A DNA stretch of 64,000 nt from Rhizobiales bacterium NRL2 (GTDB taxonomy: Bacteria; Pseudomonadota; Alphaproteobacteria; Minwuiales; Minwuiaceae): positions 3,307,001-3,371,000 of the forward strand of contig CP016093.1 of the NCBI GenBank assembly GCA_001664005.1, in the 5' to 3' direction. This document shows, piece after piece, positions 34,553 through 41,948 of the stretch. The position numbers and the translations under genes were made by a program. The notes below the pieces were generated by a model. The model saw nothing but the letters and a program-made list of their open reading frames with translations, did not search any database and had not been told where the DNA came from. How positions within the stretch are numbered: the stretch's first letter is position 1; each line of letters opens with the position of its first letter.

Positions 34553-36355
34553 ATGGATTTGGACCAGGCCGCTACAGGCCAGGAGGCCTGGGCGGCGGCG
34601 AAGGCCGAACTGTCCAGAGGGGAAAACCTGCACGCCCACGACCTGGCGGTGCGCGCGCGAGAGAAGTGGCCCGACCATGAGGGCCTGAAACATCTCGCCG
34701 TCCTCGCCCTCGCCCGTTCCGGAGCGGTCGATCTGGCTCGAAGACGGTTCGGCGAATATGGCCTGGACGAAGCCCGGAGCGAGGAGTCGTTCTCTCTGGA
34801 CGCGCGCCTGCACAAGGATCGGGCATTGGCCAATCCGGACCGCCCCGACCACGAAGCGCTCGATCATTCCATCGCGGCCTATGAAAGCGGGTACGAAGTC
34901 GATCGTGGCTATTATCCCGCGATCAATATCGCCACGCTTTCGTTGCTGGCAGGATATGCAGAGAAGGCCCGCTCCTGGGCCACTGCGGCGCTGACCGATG
35001 CCGAGGCAAAACGGGAGCGCGACGGCTACTACGCCGAGGCCACGCGCGCCGAAGCGCTTCTGCTGCTCGACCGGCCCGAGGAGGCGGCGGCCTCGGCGGC
35101 GCAGGCAGCGGCGCTGGCCGGCGCCAATTACGCCGAACGCGCGACAACCTTCCGGCAACTGCAGATGATATGCCGCCACAAGGGGTTGGAAGCGTCCCTG
35201 TTGGAAAGTCTCCGACCGCCACCGGTGATCCATTTCTGTGGCCATATCATCGCCCCTCCCGGCGCCGCCGGGCGGTTCCCCGCCGACCAGGAAGGTGATG
35301 TCCGGGAGGCGCTGCGAGAAGCATTCGCCGCCCTTTCCTGCAGCTACGCGATCGGCAGCCTCGCCGCTGGCGCCGATATCCTGGCGGCAGAGACGGCACT
35401 CGACGCCGGTGTGGCGCTGGATGTGGTCATGCCTTTCGATCGGGACGAGTTCATCGAACTGTCCGTCGCCCCCGCCGGCCGGCGTTGGGTGGCGCGGTTC
35501 GAGCGCTGCTACGCCAGGGCGCACAAGATCCACCATGTCACCAGGGATGCCTATCTGGGTGACGACGAGCTGTTCGGATATGCGTCCGAATATGCGCTCG
35601 GCCTCGCCAGGCTTCGTGCGCAATGGCTCTCCGCGGAGCTGAACCAGATCGCCATCTGGGACGGCAAGCGCGGTTCGGCGGCGGCCGGCACATATCACGA
35701 CCTCGAGCTCGGCCGCCGGGCCGGCTGTTTCCAACATGTCATTCGTGTCCGCCCGGAAACTCCCGCAGCGCCGCCGCCGGCGTTCGCTTCGGAAAGCGCG
35801 GGCGAGCAGCCCGGTCAGCTGAAGCGCACACGGAATACCCTGATCTTCGGCGACCTGAAGGGCTTCAGCAGATTGTCGGACGCCCAGATGCCGTCCTTCG
35901 TGCAACATGTCCTGGGGGCCATCGCGCAGGTTCTCGAAGCGCAAGGCGACCAGCTGATCCTGCAGAATACCTGGGGCGATGGCATCTTCCTGGTATTCAG
36001 GGATCCGGGCAATGCAGCCGCATGCGCCTTTGCGCTGCAGGAAGCCATGGCCGCCATCGACTTCGCGAAAACCGGACTGCCCGACGATCTCGGGCTCCGG
36101 CTGGGCTGCCATTACGGGCCGGTCTATGTGACTCGCGATCCGATCCTGCAACACGACAACTGCTTCGGCTTCCACGTCACCCGCGCCGCCCGCATCGAGC
36201 CGATTACACCCGAAGGCTCCGTCTACGTGACCGAACAGATGGCCGCCGCCCTTGCCCTGTCCTGTCCTGAACAATATCGATCCGACTATGTCGGCCAGCA
36301 GCCGCTCGCGAAGAACTACGGCTCGTTCGGAATGTATCATCTCAATCAGTGTTGA
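34553..36355 (+). CDS. TPR/TRAFs-binding-like, SLOG-like and class III nucleotide cyclase protein
   Basis: This is a 600-residue soluble protein in three parts. Residues 1-215 are helical TPR-like repeats resembling the TRAFs-binding (DUF4071) region. Residues 225-395 form a Rossmann-like segment with GSLAAGADILAAETALDAG and VVMPFDRDEF, the pattern of SLOG-type ligand- or nucleotide-binding domains. Residues 427-598 are a class III cyclase domain: metal ligands Asp434 (FGDLKGFS) and Asp476 (WGDGIFLVF), and transition-state Arg547 in HVTRAAR. The usual Asn of VNxAAR is Thr543. A 3',5'-cyclic nucleotide product is likely; base specificity is unknown. It is divergent from the TIR gene, and their proximity suggests a signal-producer and effector pair. 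Confidence 0.82.
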   Translation: MDLDQAATGQEAWAAAKAELSRGENLHAHDLAVRAREKWPDHEGLKHLAVLALARSGAVDLARRRFGEYGLDEARSEESFSLDARLHKDRALANPDRPDHEALDHSIAAYESGYEVDRGYYPAINIATLSLLAGYAEKARSWATAALTDAEAKRERDGYYAEATRAEALLLLDRPEEAAASAAQAAALAGANYAERATTFRQLQMICRHKGLEASLLESLRPPPVIHFCGHIIAPPGAAGRFPADQEGDVREALREAFAALSCSYAIGSLAAGADILAAETALDAGVALDVVMPFDRDEFIELSVAPAGRRWVARFERCYARAHKIHHVTRDAYLGDDELFGYASEYALGLARLRAQWLSAELNQIAIWDGKRGSAAAGTYHDLELGRRAGCFQHVIRVRPETPAAPPPAFASESAGEQPGQLKRTRNTLIFGDLKGFSRLSDAQMPSFVQHVLGAIAQVLEAQGDQLILQNTWGDGIFLVFRDPGNAAACAFALQEAMAAIDFAKTGLPDDLGLRLGCHYGPVYVTRDPILQHDNCFGFHVTRAARIEPITPEGSVYVTEQMAAALALSCPEQYRSDYVGQQPLAKNYGSFGMYHLNQC

Positions 36356-36412
36356 TCGAGCCGGGCCGAAAATACCCGTCAGCCATCCCGACGAGATGCG
36401 TATTCCGCGCGG

Positions 36413-36697
36413 CTATTCCGAAGCCCGGCCACGCCGCAGAAGTTCATCTTCATCCACGATCACTTCAAACTCGATCGCCACCTGATCCGTCGCAGCACCT
36501 TCAAGCAGAGACGTGATGCGGCCATTGCGGGTTGGCGGCAACCGGCAGCCTGAGTCCGTTGAAATCGGTCCTTGGCACGACCAGTCCGCGTCAGTCTGCC
36601 AATGCCTTTCGACGGTATCAAAGGGGAGCAGCTCAGTCTCCGGTGGACCATCCATCACGAGAGCCGCGTGCACAACCGTGTCATTCCGGGCTAGCAT
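36413..36697 (-). CDS. Small hypothetical protein
   Basis: This 94-residue open frame lies in the 386-base gap between the cyclase gene and the acyl-CoA ligase. Its C-terminal half (QVAIEFEVIVDEDELLRRGR) has beta-alpha character and an acidic tract, more protein-like than the antisense frame. Ribosome-binding support is weak (GCGGG before the ATG). No family is recognised. It could be a third small component of the TIR/cyclase locus or a chance open frame. Confidence 0.35.
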   Translation of the reverse strand: MLARNDTVVHAALVMDGPPETELLPFDTVERHWQTDADWSCQGPISTDSGCRLPPTRNGRITSLLEGAATDQVAIEFEVIVDEDELLRRGRASE

Positions 36698-36741
36698 CCC
36701 GCCTGCATCTGCATACCGGGTTGCAAGGGGAGGATACTTGG

Positions 36742-38280
36742 ATGGACATGCGGACCCTGATGGCGCGTTCGGCGCGCTTCTATTCCGACCGGGAGGCGGT
36801 GGTCTGGCGCGACCGGCGGCTGACCTTCGGCGAGGCCTGGAAACGGGGCCTCAGGATGGCGAACGCGCTGCTGGAAATGGGATTGAAGCCCGGCGACCGC
36901 GTCGGCGTCCTGGAGGACAACTCCGTCGAGGCGTCCGACATGTTTCTCGGCGCGGCGGCTGCGAATCTCGTGCGTGTACCGCTCTATCCGCGGAATGCGC
37001 GGGAAGCCCATGTGCACATGCTCTCCCACACCGACTGCCGTGTCCTAGTGGTCTCAGGCAACCATGCCGCGGAGGCCGCCGGGCTGGAGGACGAGGTGCC
37101 GTCGCTGGAACGCGTGCTGATCCGCGACGAGAACTACGAGGACTGGCTGGCGCAGCAGGATGACAGCGATCCGGGCGTGGAGGCAGACGCGGACGACCTT
37201 TTCATCATCCGCCACACCGGCGGCACGACCGGCCTGCCCAAGGGCGTGGCCTACACGCACAGGGCCTGGCTCGCCGCGGGCCGCGACTGGCACTACCTCT
37301 TTCCGCCGATCGTGCCCGGCGACAAATGCCTGCACATCGGGCCGATCAGCCACGCTTCGGGCTATTCCTTCGTGCCCGTCTGGCTCGGCGGCGGCTGCAA
37401 CGTGCTGCTCGATCACTTCGATCCCGGCGACACGCTGGACATCATGGAGCAGGAAGAGATCAGCATCATGTTCGCCGTGCCCACCATGGTGAACATGCTG
37501 GTCCATCATCCCGGCGTCGGCGGGCGGAATTTCCCGAAACTGAAATGCATGCAGATCGGGGCGGCGCCGATCACCGAGACGACCGCGCTCAAGGCCCACG
37601 AGATCTTCGGGCATCGCCTCTGGCAGGTCTACGGGCAGACCGAGGCCGTACCGATCACCGTCATGGGACCGGACCAGTGGTTCGCCAAGGTCGAAGGCTC
37701 CAACCCCCTGCAGGCCTGCGGCATGCCCCTGCCCTTCGCCGACCTCAAGATCTGCGACGGGGACGGCAATGAGGTGCCGCTTGGCGAGGAAGGCGAGCTG
37801 GTCGCCCGGTGCGACGGGCAGATGACCGGATTCTGGAAGGACCCGGAAGCCACCGCCGAACGGATGATCGACGGCTGGGTCCGCACCGGCGACATCGGCC
37901 GGATCGACGAGAACGGTTATGTCTACATGCTGGACCGCGCCGGCGACATGATCGTCTCCGGCGGCTTCAACATCTACCCGGCGGAGATCGAGAACGCCCT
38001 GGCCTCCCATCCCGCGGTGATCGAGGCGGCCGTCTTCGGCATCCCGAGCGAACGCTGGGGCGAGAGCCCGATGGCGATCTGCGTCACCGACGGCAAGACG
38101 CCGGTGACCGAGGAAGAACTGATCCGGCTCTGTGCGGACCGGCTGGGCTCCTACAAACGGCCGGCGAGGATCGAGCTGCAGACCGATCCGCTGCCCCGGT
38201 CGCCGGTCGGCAAGGTGAAGCGAAAGGACCTCCGCGAACCGCACTGGCGCGGCCAGAGCCGGCGGGTCGCCGGCAACTGA
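36742..38280 (+). CDS. AMP-binding acyl-CoA synthetase (fatty-acid--CoA ligase family)
   Basis: This 512-residue adenylate-forming enzyme activates a carboxylic acid to its CoA thioester using ATP. The phosphate loop TGGTTGLPKG is at about 160-170, followed by VYGQTEA, the GWVRTGDIG hinge region with its Asp, and the C-terminal catalytic Lys region GKVKRKDL. Both the large and the small domain are intact. ATG 36742 is chosen because AGGGGAGGA lies 5-9 bases upstream; an open frame from 36532 has no ribosome site and covers the small opposite gene. A terminator follows at 38297, then the tRNA-end repeat of the integrated element. Confidence 0.9.
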   Translation: MDMRTLMARSARFYSDREAVVWRDRRLTFGEAWKRGLRMANALLEMGLKPGDRVGVLEDNSVEASDMFLGAAAANLVRVPLYPRNAREAHVHMLSHTDCRVLVVSGNHAAEAAGLEDEVPSLERVLIRDENYEDWLAQQDDSDPGVEADADDLFIIRHTGGTTGLPKGVAYTHRAWLAAGRDWHYLFPPIVPGDKCLHIGPISHASGYSFVPVWLGGGCNVLLDHFDPGDTLDIMEQEEISIMFAVPTMVNMLVHHPGVGGRNFPKLKCMQIGAAPITETTALKAHEIFGHRLWQVYGQTEAVPITVMGPDQWFAKVEGSNPLQACGMPLPFADLKICDGDGNEVPLGEEGELVARCDGQMTGFWKDPEATAERMIDGWVRTGDIGRIDENGYVYMLDRAGDMIVSGGFNIYPAEIENALASHPAVIEAAVFGIPSERWGESPMAICVTDGKTPVTEEELIRLCADRLGSYKRPARIELQTDPLPRSPVGKVKRKDLREPHWRGQSRRVAGN

Positions 38281-39987
38281 CCGGAAGCAGAAACCGAACG
38301 GGCCGCCCTCGATGAGAGGACGGCCCGTTGGGTACAAGTGGTTGCGGGGGCCCGCAGCCGCGTTTGTTAAAACTTCAGGTCCGGGAGCGCTTTTCTCTTC
38401 GGCAACCAAGCCCAGAATCCCAAGCAACGCGCCGCGTAAAACGGCCGTAAACTCGCCTCTCGCCGCGCCCGGCGTGATCACCACTTCCCCGATCAAAGCA
38501 CGAACATCCGCGGCTGCTTCGGCATGCGTATCGGGGCTCGCCAGCGCATCGGTCAACCGGGCGACCTGCGCGCGGTAAAGTTCAGCGATGTTCGGATGCA
38601 CGTCAGGCACGTCGGCTGGCGTCTCGGACAAGCGTGCCGTGATCTCGGCCTTCTCCCGCTCCAACTCCTCCATCCGTGTTTTCATGGAGGGCTGGTACAT
38701 GCCGTCTTCGATCGCCCGCATAATGCCCTGGATCGCACGGTCGATCTTCTCGAGGGCCTGACGGTCGACCTCCCCCTGGGCACGGCGCTCCTGGTTCTGC
38801 CGGTTGGTCTGCTCGACATAGGCGCGCACTGCCCGGGCCACGGCATCGGCCGAAACGAGCTTGTCCTGCAGGCCCGCCAGAGCCCGTCGCTCGATCACCT
38901 GCCGGGCCACCGTGCGGTTGTTGTCGCACGTGCTGCGCCGGTAGTGGTTCAGGCAGCCATAGCGATCACGCGCGATGATCCCGTATTTCCCGCCGCAGCA
39001 GCCACAAGTCAGCAGGCCGGACAACAGGAAGGCTGGCCGACGCAAGCTATGGATGCGCTTCGCCCGCGCCTCCCGCACTCCGATGGTGGTTGACTCGAAC
39101 TGCTTCGCAAGCTCGGCCTGCCGGTCTTTCGCTGCGCGCCAGAGCGCGTCATCCACGATGCGCAGCTCCGGGACATTCGTCCTGATCCATTCGGTTTCGG
39201 GGTTCGGCCGCGAGACACGCCGGCCGGTGCTCGGATCCTTGACGTAGCGTTGACGGTTCCAGACGAGTACGCCGACGTAGAGCTCGTTGTTGAGAATGCC
39301 GGTTCCGCGGGAGACATGACCGCGGATCGTCGTATCTCCCCAGGCGCGGCCGAGCGGACCGGGAACGCCCTCATGATTCAGGTCGGCCGCGATCGCCCGT
39401 GGGCTCCGTCCGGCCGCAAATTCGCGGAAGATGCGCCGGACGATCCGTGCTTCGGCCTCGTTGATCGCACGCTCGCCGCGGAGCGGCTCGCCCTCGCCGT
39501 TCGTGCGCTTGACAACGTCATAGCCGTAGCAGAGTCCCCCACCCGCCTTGCCCTTCTCGACGCGCCCCTGGAGACCGCGATGGGTCTTGGCCGCGAGATC
39601 CTTCAAAAAAAGCGCGTTCATCGTGCCTTTCAGTCCGACATGCAGCTCGGAGATGTCCCCCTCGGCCAGCGTGACGATCTGCACGCCGGCGAAGCGCAGA
39701 TGCTTGAACAAGGTCGCGATATCGGCCTGGTCGCGGGAGATGCGGTCGAGCGCCTCGGCCAGCACGATGTCGAACTTCCTCTGGCGGGCGTCTTGCAGGA
39801 GCGCCTGAATGCCCGGCCGCAAGGTCACGCTGGCACCCGAGATGGCCGGATCCTGGTAGGTGTCTACGACGCGCCACTTCTCGCGTACGGCGTGGTCGCG
39901 GCAAACGCGGAGCTGATCATCAATCGAGGCAACGCTCTGATTGTCGGAGGAGTAGCGGGCGTAGAGCGCAACCTTGATCATCGTCAT
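37054..39987 (-). CDS. Large serine recombinase (integrase of the element) whose frame runs on past the attachment site
   Basis: This is the integrase of the conjugative element. The N-terminal resolvase domain starts VALYARYSSDNQ, with the first Ser after YARY as nucleophile, and continues with DRISRD. The recombinase domain is at about 160-300, a zinc ribbon follows (CGCCGG and YGCLNHYRRSTCDNN), and then a long coiled coil (EKIDRAIQGIMRAIEDG). Conserved sequence stops near residue 545, where the frame reaches the tRNA-end repeat at 38339-38352. It then stays open for another 430 codons antisense to the acyl-CoA ligase, down to 37054. The extra tail is almost certainly an accident of the insertion site. 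ATG 39987 has AAGGGG just upstream. Confidence 0.8.
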   Translation of the reverse strand: MTMIKVALYARYSSDNQSVASIDDQLRVCRDHAVREKWRVVDTYQDPAISGASVTLRPGIQALLQDARQRKFDIVLAEALDRISRDQADIATLFKHLRFAGVQIVTLAEGDISELHVGLKGTMNALFLKDLAAKTHRGLQGRVEKGKAGGGLCYGYDVVKRTNGEGEPLRGERAINEAEARIVRRIFREFAAGRSPRAIAADLNHEGVPGPLGRAWGDTTIRGHVSRGTGILNNELYVGVLVWNRQRYVKDPSTGRRVSRPNPETEWIRTNVPELRIVDDALWRAAKDRQAELAKQFESTTIGVREARAKRIHSLRRPAFLLSGLLTCGCCGGKYGIIARDRYGCLNHYRRSTCDNNRTVARQVIERRALAGLQDKLVSADAVARAVRAYVEQTNRQNQERRAQGEVDRQALEKIDRAIQGIMRAIEDGMYQPSMKTRMEELEREKAEITARLSETPADVPDVHPNIAELYRAQVARLTDALASPDTHAEAAADVRALIGEVVITPGAARGEFTAVLRGALLGILGLVAEEKSAPGPEVLTNAAAGPRNHLYPTGRPLIEGGPFGFCFRSVAGDPPALAAPVRFAEVLSLHLADRRPGQRIGLQLDPRRPFVGAQPVRTEPDQFFLGHRRLAVGDADRHRALAPAFARDAEDGRLDHRGMGGQGVLDLRRVDVEAAGDDHVAGAVQHVDITVLVDPADVAGADPAVDHPFGGGFRVLPESGHLPVAPGDQLAFLAKRHLIAVPVADLEVGEGQGHAAGLQGVGAFDLGEPLVRSHDGDRYGLGLPVDLPEAMPEDLVGLERGRLGDRRRPDLHAFQFREIPPADAGMMDQHVHHGGHGEHDADLFLLHDVQRVAGIEVIEQHVAAAAEPDGHEGIARSVADRPDVQAFVAGHDRRKEVVPVAARGEPGPVRVGHALGQAGRAAGVADDEKVVRVCLHARIAVILLRQPVLVVLVADQHAFQRRHLVLQPGGLRGMVA
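38297..38329 (+). terminator. Terminator hairpin of the acyl-CoA synthetase gene
   Basis: Perfect nine-base arms AACGGGCCG and CGGCCCGTT flank inner CCCTC and AGAGGA around the loop GATG, 17 bases after the ligase stop. No T-run follows, but the stem is strong. It ends 10 bases before the tRNA-end repeat, so it belongs to the original chromosome or inner island. Confidence 0.65.
38339..38352 (-). repeat. Left attachment site of the conjugative element (tRNA-fMet 3'-end core)
   Basis: TGGTTGCGGGGGCC matches the complement of the 3' end of an initiator tRNA-Met gene over 13 to 14 bases, in the same orientation as the copy at 29060. It lies where the recombinase frame loses conservation. By the usual logic of tRNA-targeting elements, the intact tRNA gene should be at the other end of the element, beyond the right edge of the window. 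Confidence 0.6.
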
Positions 39988-39996
39988 CAATCCCCT

Positions 39997-40422
39997 TTAT
40001 CGGCGGACGCCGCTGCTCCGGCGCTGCTCGCTCAATTCCAGGAACTTCTCCTTAACCTGCCCGAAAAGGCGCGGTGGGATGAAGCCGTAACTGAACACGT
40101 CAGGACGGCCGGGTAACGGAGCGAGGCCGCCGTTCGGCCATTCATCCACGTTGTACTCCGATACGATCACCCAACTCGGCGCATCGTCCAGCCCGAGCAC
40201 CTGCTTCACCCTCGCCGGGATCTCGATGCTGACCGTGTCATTGTCCGGCGGCGAGTGCGTGATCGGCAGAATGACCACGAACCGCGGGCGCAGGCTGGAG
40301 TCGCTCGCTGCCACCAGGCAAGCCGGACGCTCCTTTCCCTGATCGCGGCCGGCGGCGGCCTCATGGGACCAGAGATAGTCGTAGCGGATCACCAGACCCG
40401 GTTTCGGCTCCGGGAGAGCCAC
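39997..40422 (-). CDS. PemK/MazF-like growth-inhibitor toxin
   Basis: This 141-residue protein is of the type II PemK-like plasmid maintenance toxin group, whose members are usually ribosome-dependent or free mRNA endoribonucleases. The barrel pattern begins LVIRYDYLWSHEA and continues with GKERPACLVAAS and FVVILPITHSPP; the Arg-Pro and Ser/Thr positions match the MazF active-site region. It lies 10 bases downstream of the Phd-like antitoxin gene and 10 bases upstream of the recombinase gene. It probably stabilises the element. Confidence 0.78.
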   Translation of the reverse strand: MALPEPKPGLVIRYDYLWSHEAAAGRDQGKERPACLVAASDSSLRPRFVVILPITHSPPDNDTVSIEIPARVKQVLGLDDAPSWVIVSEYNVDEWPNGGLAPLPGRPDVFSYGFIPPRLFGQVKEKFLELSEQRRSSGVRR

Positions 40423-40432
40423 CGGCCCCGCC

Positions 40433-40687
40433 TCACTTCATGAGGTCGTCCAGCGGCGCATGCTCCGGGTCCATCTCGGCCCGGCGCACGGCGTCCACGA
40501 CAACCTCTGGCGCCTCCGTCGTCCGGCCGGTCCGGCGCGCCGCCGCCACCAGCCAGTCATAGTGGTCGGCCGACATCAGGACCAGTTCGCGCCGGCCATG
40601 GCGGGTGATCTCGACCGGCTCCCGCTGGGCCTGATGCTGGAACTCGCCAAACTTGCGCTGAAATTCCATCGCCGTGGTTCGAGCCAT
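40433..40687 (-). CDS. Phd/YefM-like antitoxin
   Basis: This 84-residue protein has an N-terminal DNA-binding half of the Phd type (AMEFQRKFGEFQHQAQREPVEITRHGR, shown as the pattern F..KFGE..HQA then PVEITRHGR) and VLMSADHYDWL. A more disordered acidic C-terminus (AEMDPEHAPLDDLMK) would wrap the toxin. The ATG at 40687 starts the domain; the frame is open further upstream through the preceding small gene and is rejected. A TTGACA hexamer (complement at 40744-40749) may be the -35 of its promoter. Confidence 0.78.
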   Translation of the reverse strand: MARTTAMEFQRKFGEFQHQAQREPVEITRHGRRELVLMSADHYDWLVAAARRTGRTTEAPEVVVDAVRRAEMDPEHAPLDDLMK

Positions 40688-40775
40688 AATATCCTCAGCG
40701 TGCAACATTCTAACCATCTGTATTCTCCGTATAATGCGAGGATTGTCAAGTCTGATGGGCTCAAGGCCGTCCATG

Positions 40776-40955
40776 TCACTCATCGCGCGGCTCGTTGTCA
40801 TTGACCGGAGGCGGATGCTTGGCATGCTCTCGCGCCAGATGCCGGCCGATCGCCTCGGCGATGCGGCCGATGCGAGGATCGAGGGGCTCGCCACCCGCCC
40901 GACCGTTGTCATTGGCGGGCACCCTGGGCTCCGACTGGCGATCGCTCCTCGTCAT
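40776..40955 (-). CDS. Small conserved ICE protein of 59 residues
   Basis: This short gene reads MTRSDRQSEPRVPANDNG at the start and ends VNDNEPRDE, with the core LDPRIGRIAEAIGRHLAREHA, an amphipathic helix. Two PANDN/VNDN motifs flank the helix. The type of sequence is familiar from small genes next to recombinases in alphaproteobacterial ICEs, but the function is unknown. It is preceded by a 65-base repeat 46 bases upstream, as is traG. It would be the first gene of a leftward unit with antitoxin, toxin and recombinase. Confidence 0.6.
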   Translation of the reverse strand: MTRSDRQSEPRVPANDNGRAGGEPLDPRIGRIAEAIGRHLAREHAKHPPPVNDNEPRDE

Positions 40956-41001
40956 GGCGCATCCCTTCCAAGGGGGAACCGATTGACCAGTTCACCCAAG
41001 T

Positions 41002-41066
41002 AGAGATTCACCAGAGTGGCAGAATCTAAAATCGCCTTTATGCGCGCCCTCTTACGCGCTCTTCGG
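41002..41066 (-). repeat. Copy 1 of a 65-bp repeat upstream of the leftward recombinase/TA unit
   Basis: This aligns without gaps to 57494-57558 with 49 of 65 identical positions. The best conserved part contains a dyad AGATTC-N12-GAATCT and an ATAAA(G/T)GCGATTTT block (minus strand). It ends 46 bases before the start codon of the 59-residue gene. It is probably a promoter/operator region. The adjoining stretch to 41138 holds no gene. Confidence 0.5.
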
Positions 41067-41138
41067 ATGATTCTTCGAAGAGCGGGCTGGAGCGTATAAG
41101 AACGCACTGAAGCCAAGAGAAGAACGGGCCTAGCCCAT

Positions 41139-41921
41139 TCAACGACGCTTCTCTTGGGTGTACTCCTCGAAGCTCGAAAAAGACCGTCGCCCTTTGGAGG
41201 CGTTCAACTTGGCAAGACGCGTCTTCATGATCCGCCCTTGGAGATACGCGCACAGATCGGCGAAATCCTCCATTGAAAGCAATTTCCACTGCGATCCGAA
41301 CTTGTGTTCGATGTTCTTAGAAATCGCCCCGTAGCTGAACTTGGTTGCGCGGGTCGGCTCCTTGGATGCGAACTCGTTGTAACGGTTGATCAAGTGCTGA
41401 ATGTAACGGCTGGTATTTTGATCGGCCCCAATCGTACCCGCAGCAGGGTGGATGGTAACGGCTCGGCGGGACGCCTTCAGACTGACGGTGCTCCCCACGA
41501 TGGCACCCGGGCTGTCAACCACGACGTTCCCGCTGTTGTTGTTGACTTCGACGCGCCGCATCGCATTCAGTAAAATCTTGGCATAGAAGGCATCGTTCGG
41601 TTGCTCGGGTCGGCCCAGCCGCGCCGCCTGGATGGCTTTGATTTCCTGTAGCGCCTCGACGGAGTACACGTCCGGTTCTGCGTCGACGACCTTGTGATGC
41701 CGCCGACAGAGCAGGATCAGATTGTCGAAGGCATGCCGTTCCGCCTCCGACTGCGTCTCATCGAACCGCGGGCCGCCTCTGCTTTGCGCGCGGATATGGC
41801 AAACTTCTCCGGTAATCGTCCCTGCGTCTTCGACGATAGGCGACGGGCAATCGGGAAACGCGCATACGTTTCCGGACAGCGCAAACAGTCTTCGTATCGT
41901 CTTTTCCGAAGGTCCCGACAA
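41139..41921 (-). CDS. HNH endonuclease domain protein
   Basis: This 260-residue protein has its N-terminal 85 residues forming a zinc-bearing HNH module: Cys20 and Cys25 (GNVCAFPDC), then GEVCHIRAQSRGGPRFD with the His, and NLILLCRRHHKVVD. Residues 115-160 form a Ser/Val-rich beta segment, and the helical C-terminus (SRYIQHLINRYNEFAS onward) is unassigned and may recognise the target. It starts 27 bases after the DUF6035 gene, in one leftward operon. A defensive nuclease role is suggested by the context of the cargo pocket. Confidence 0.8.
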   Translation of the reverse strand: MSGPSEKTIRRLFALSGNVCAFPDCPSPIVEDAGTITGEVCHIRAQSRGGPRFDETQSEAERHAFDNLILLCRRHHKVVDAEPDVYSVEALQEIKAIQAARLGRPEQPNDAFYAKILLNAMRRVEVNNNSGNVVVDSPGAIVGSTVSLKASRRAVTIHPAAGTIGADQNTSRYIQHLINRYNEFASKEPTRATKFSYGAISKNIEHKFGSQWKLLSMEDFADLCAYLQGRIMKTRLAKLNASKGRRSFSSFEEYTQEKRR

Positions 41922-41948
41922 ATGCCCCTCCCGAACCCATTCAAGTGA

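Noticed and set aside
36532-36741. Upstream extension of the acyl-CoA synthetase
   Set aside because: No ribosome-binding site, residues not like the family; ATG 36742 has AGGGGAGGA in front.
38339-38360. Reading TGCGGGGGCCCGCA at the attachment site as a terminator
   Set aside because: The loop would be only about four bases and no T-run follows. The match to a tRNA 3' end explains the sequence better.
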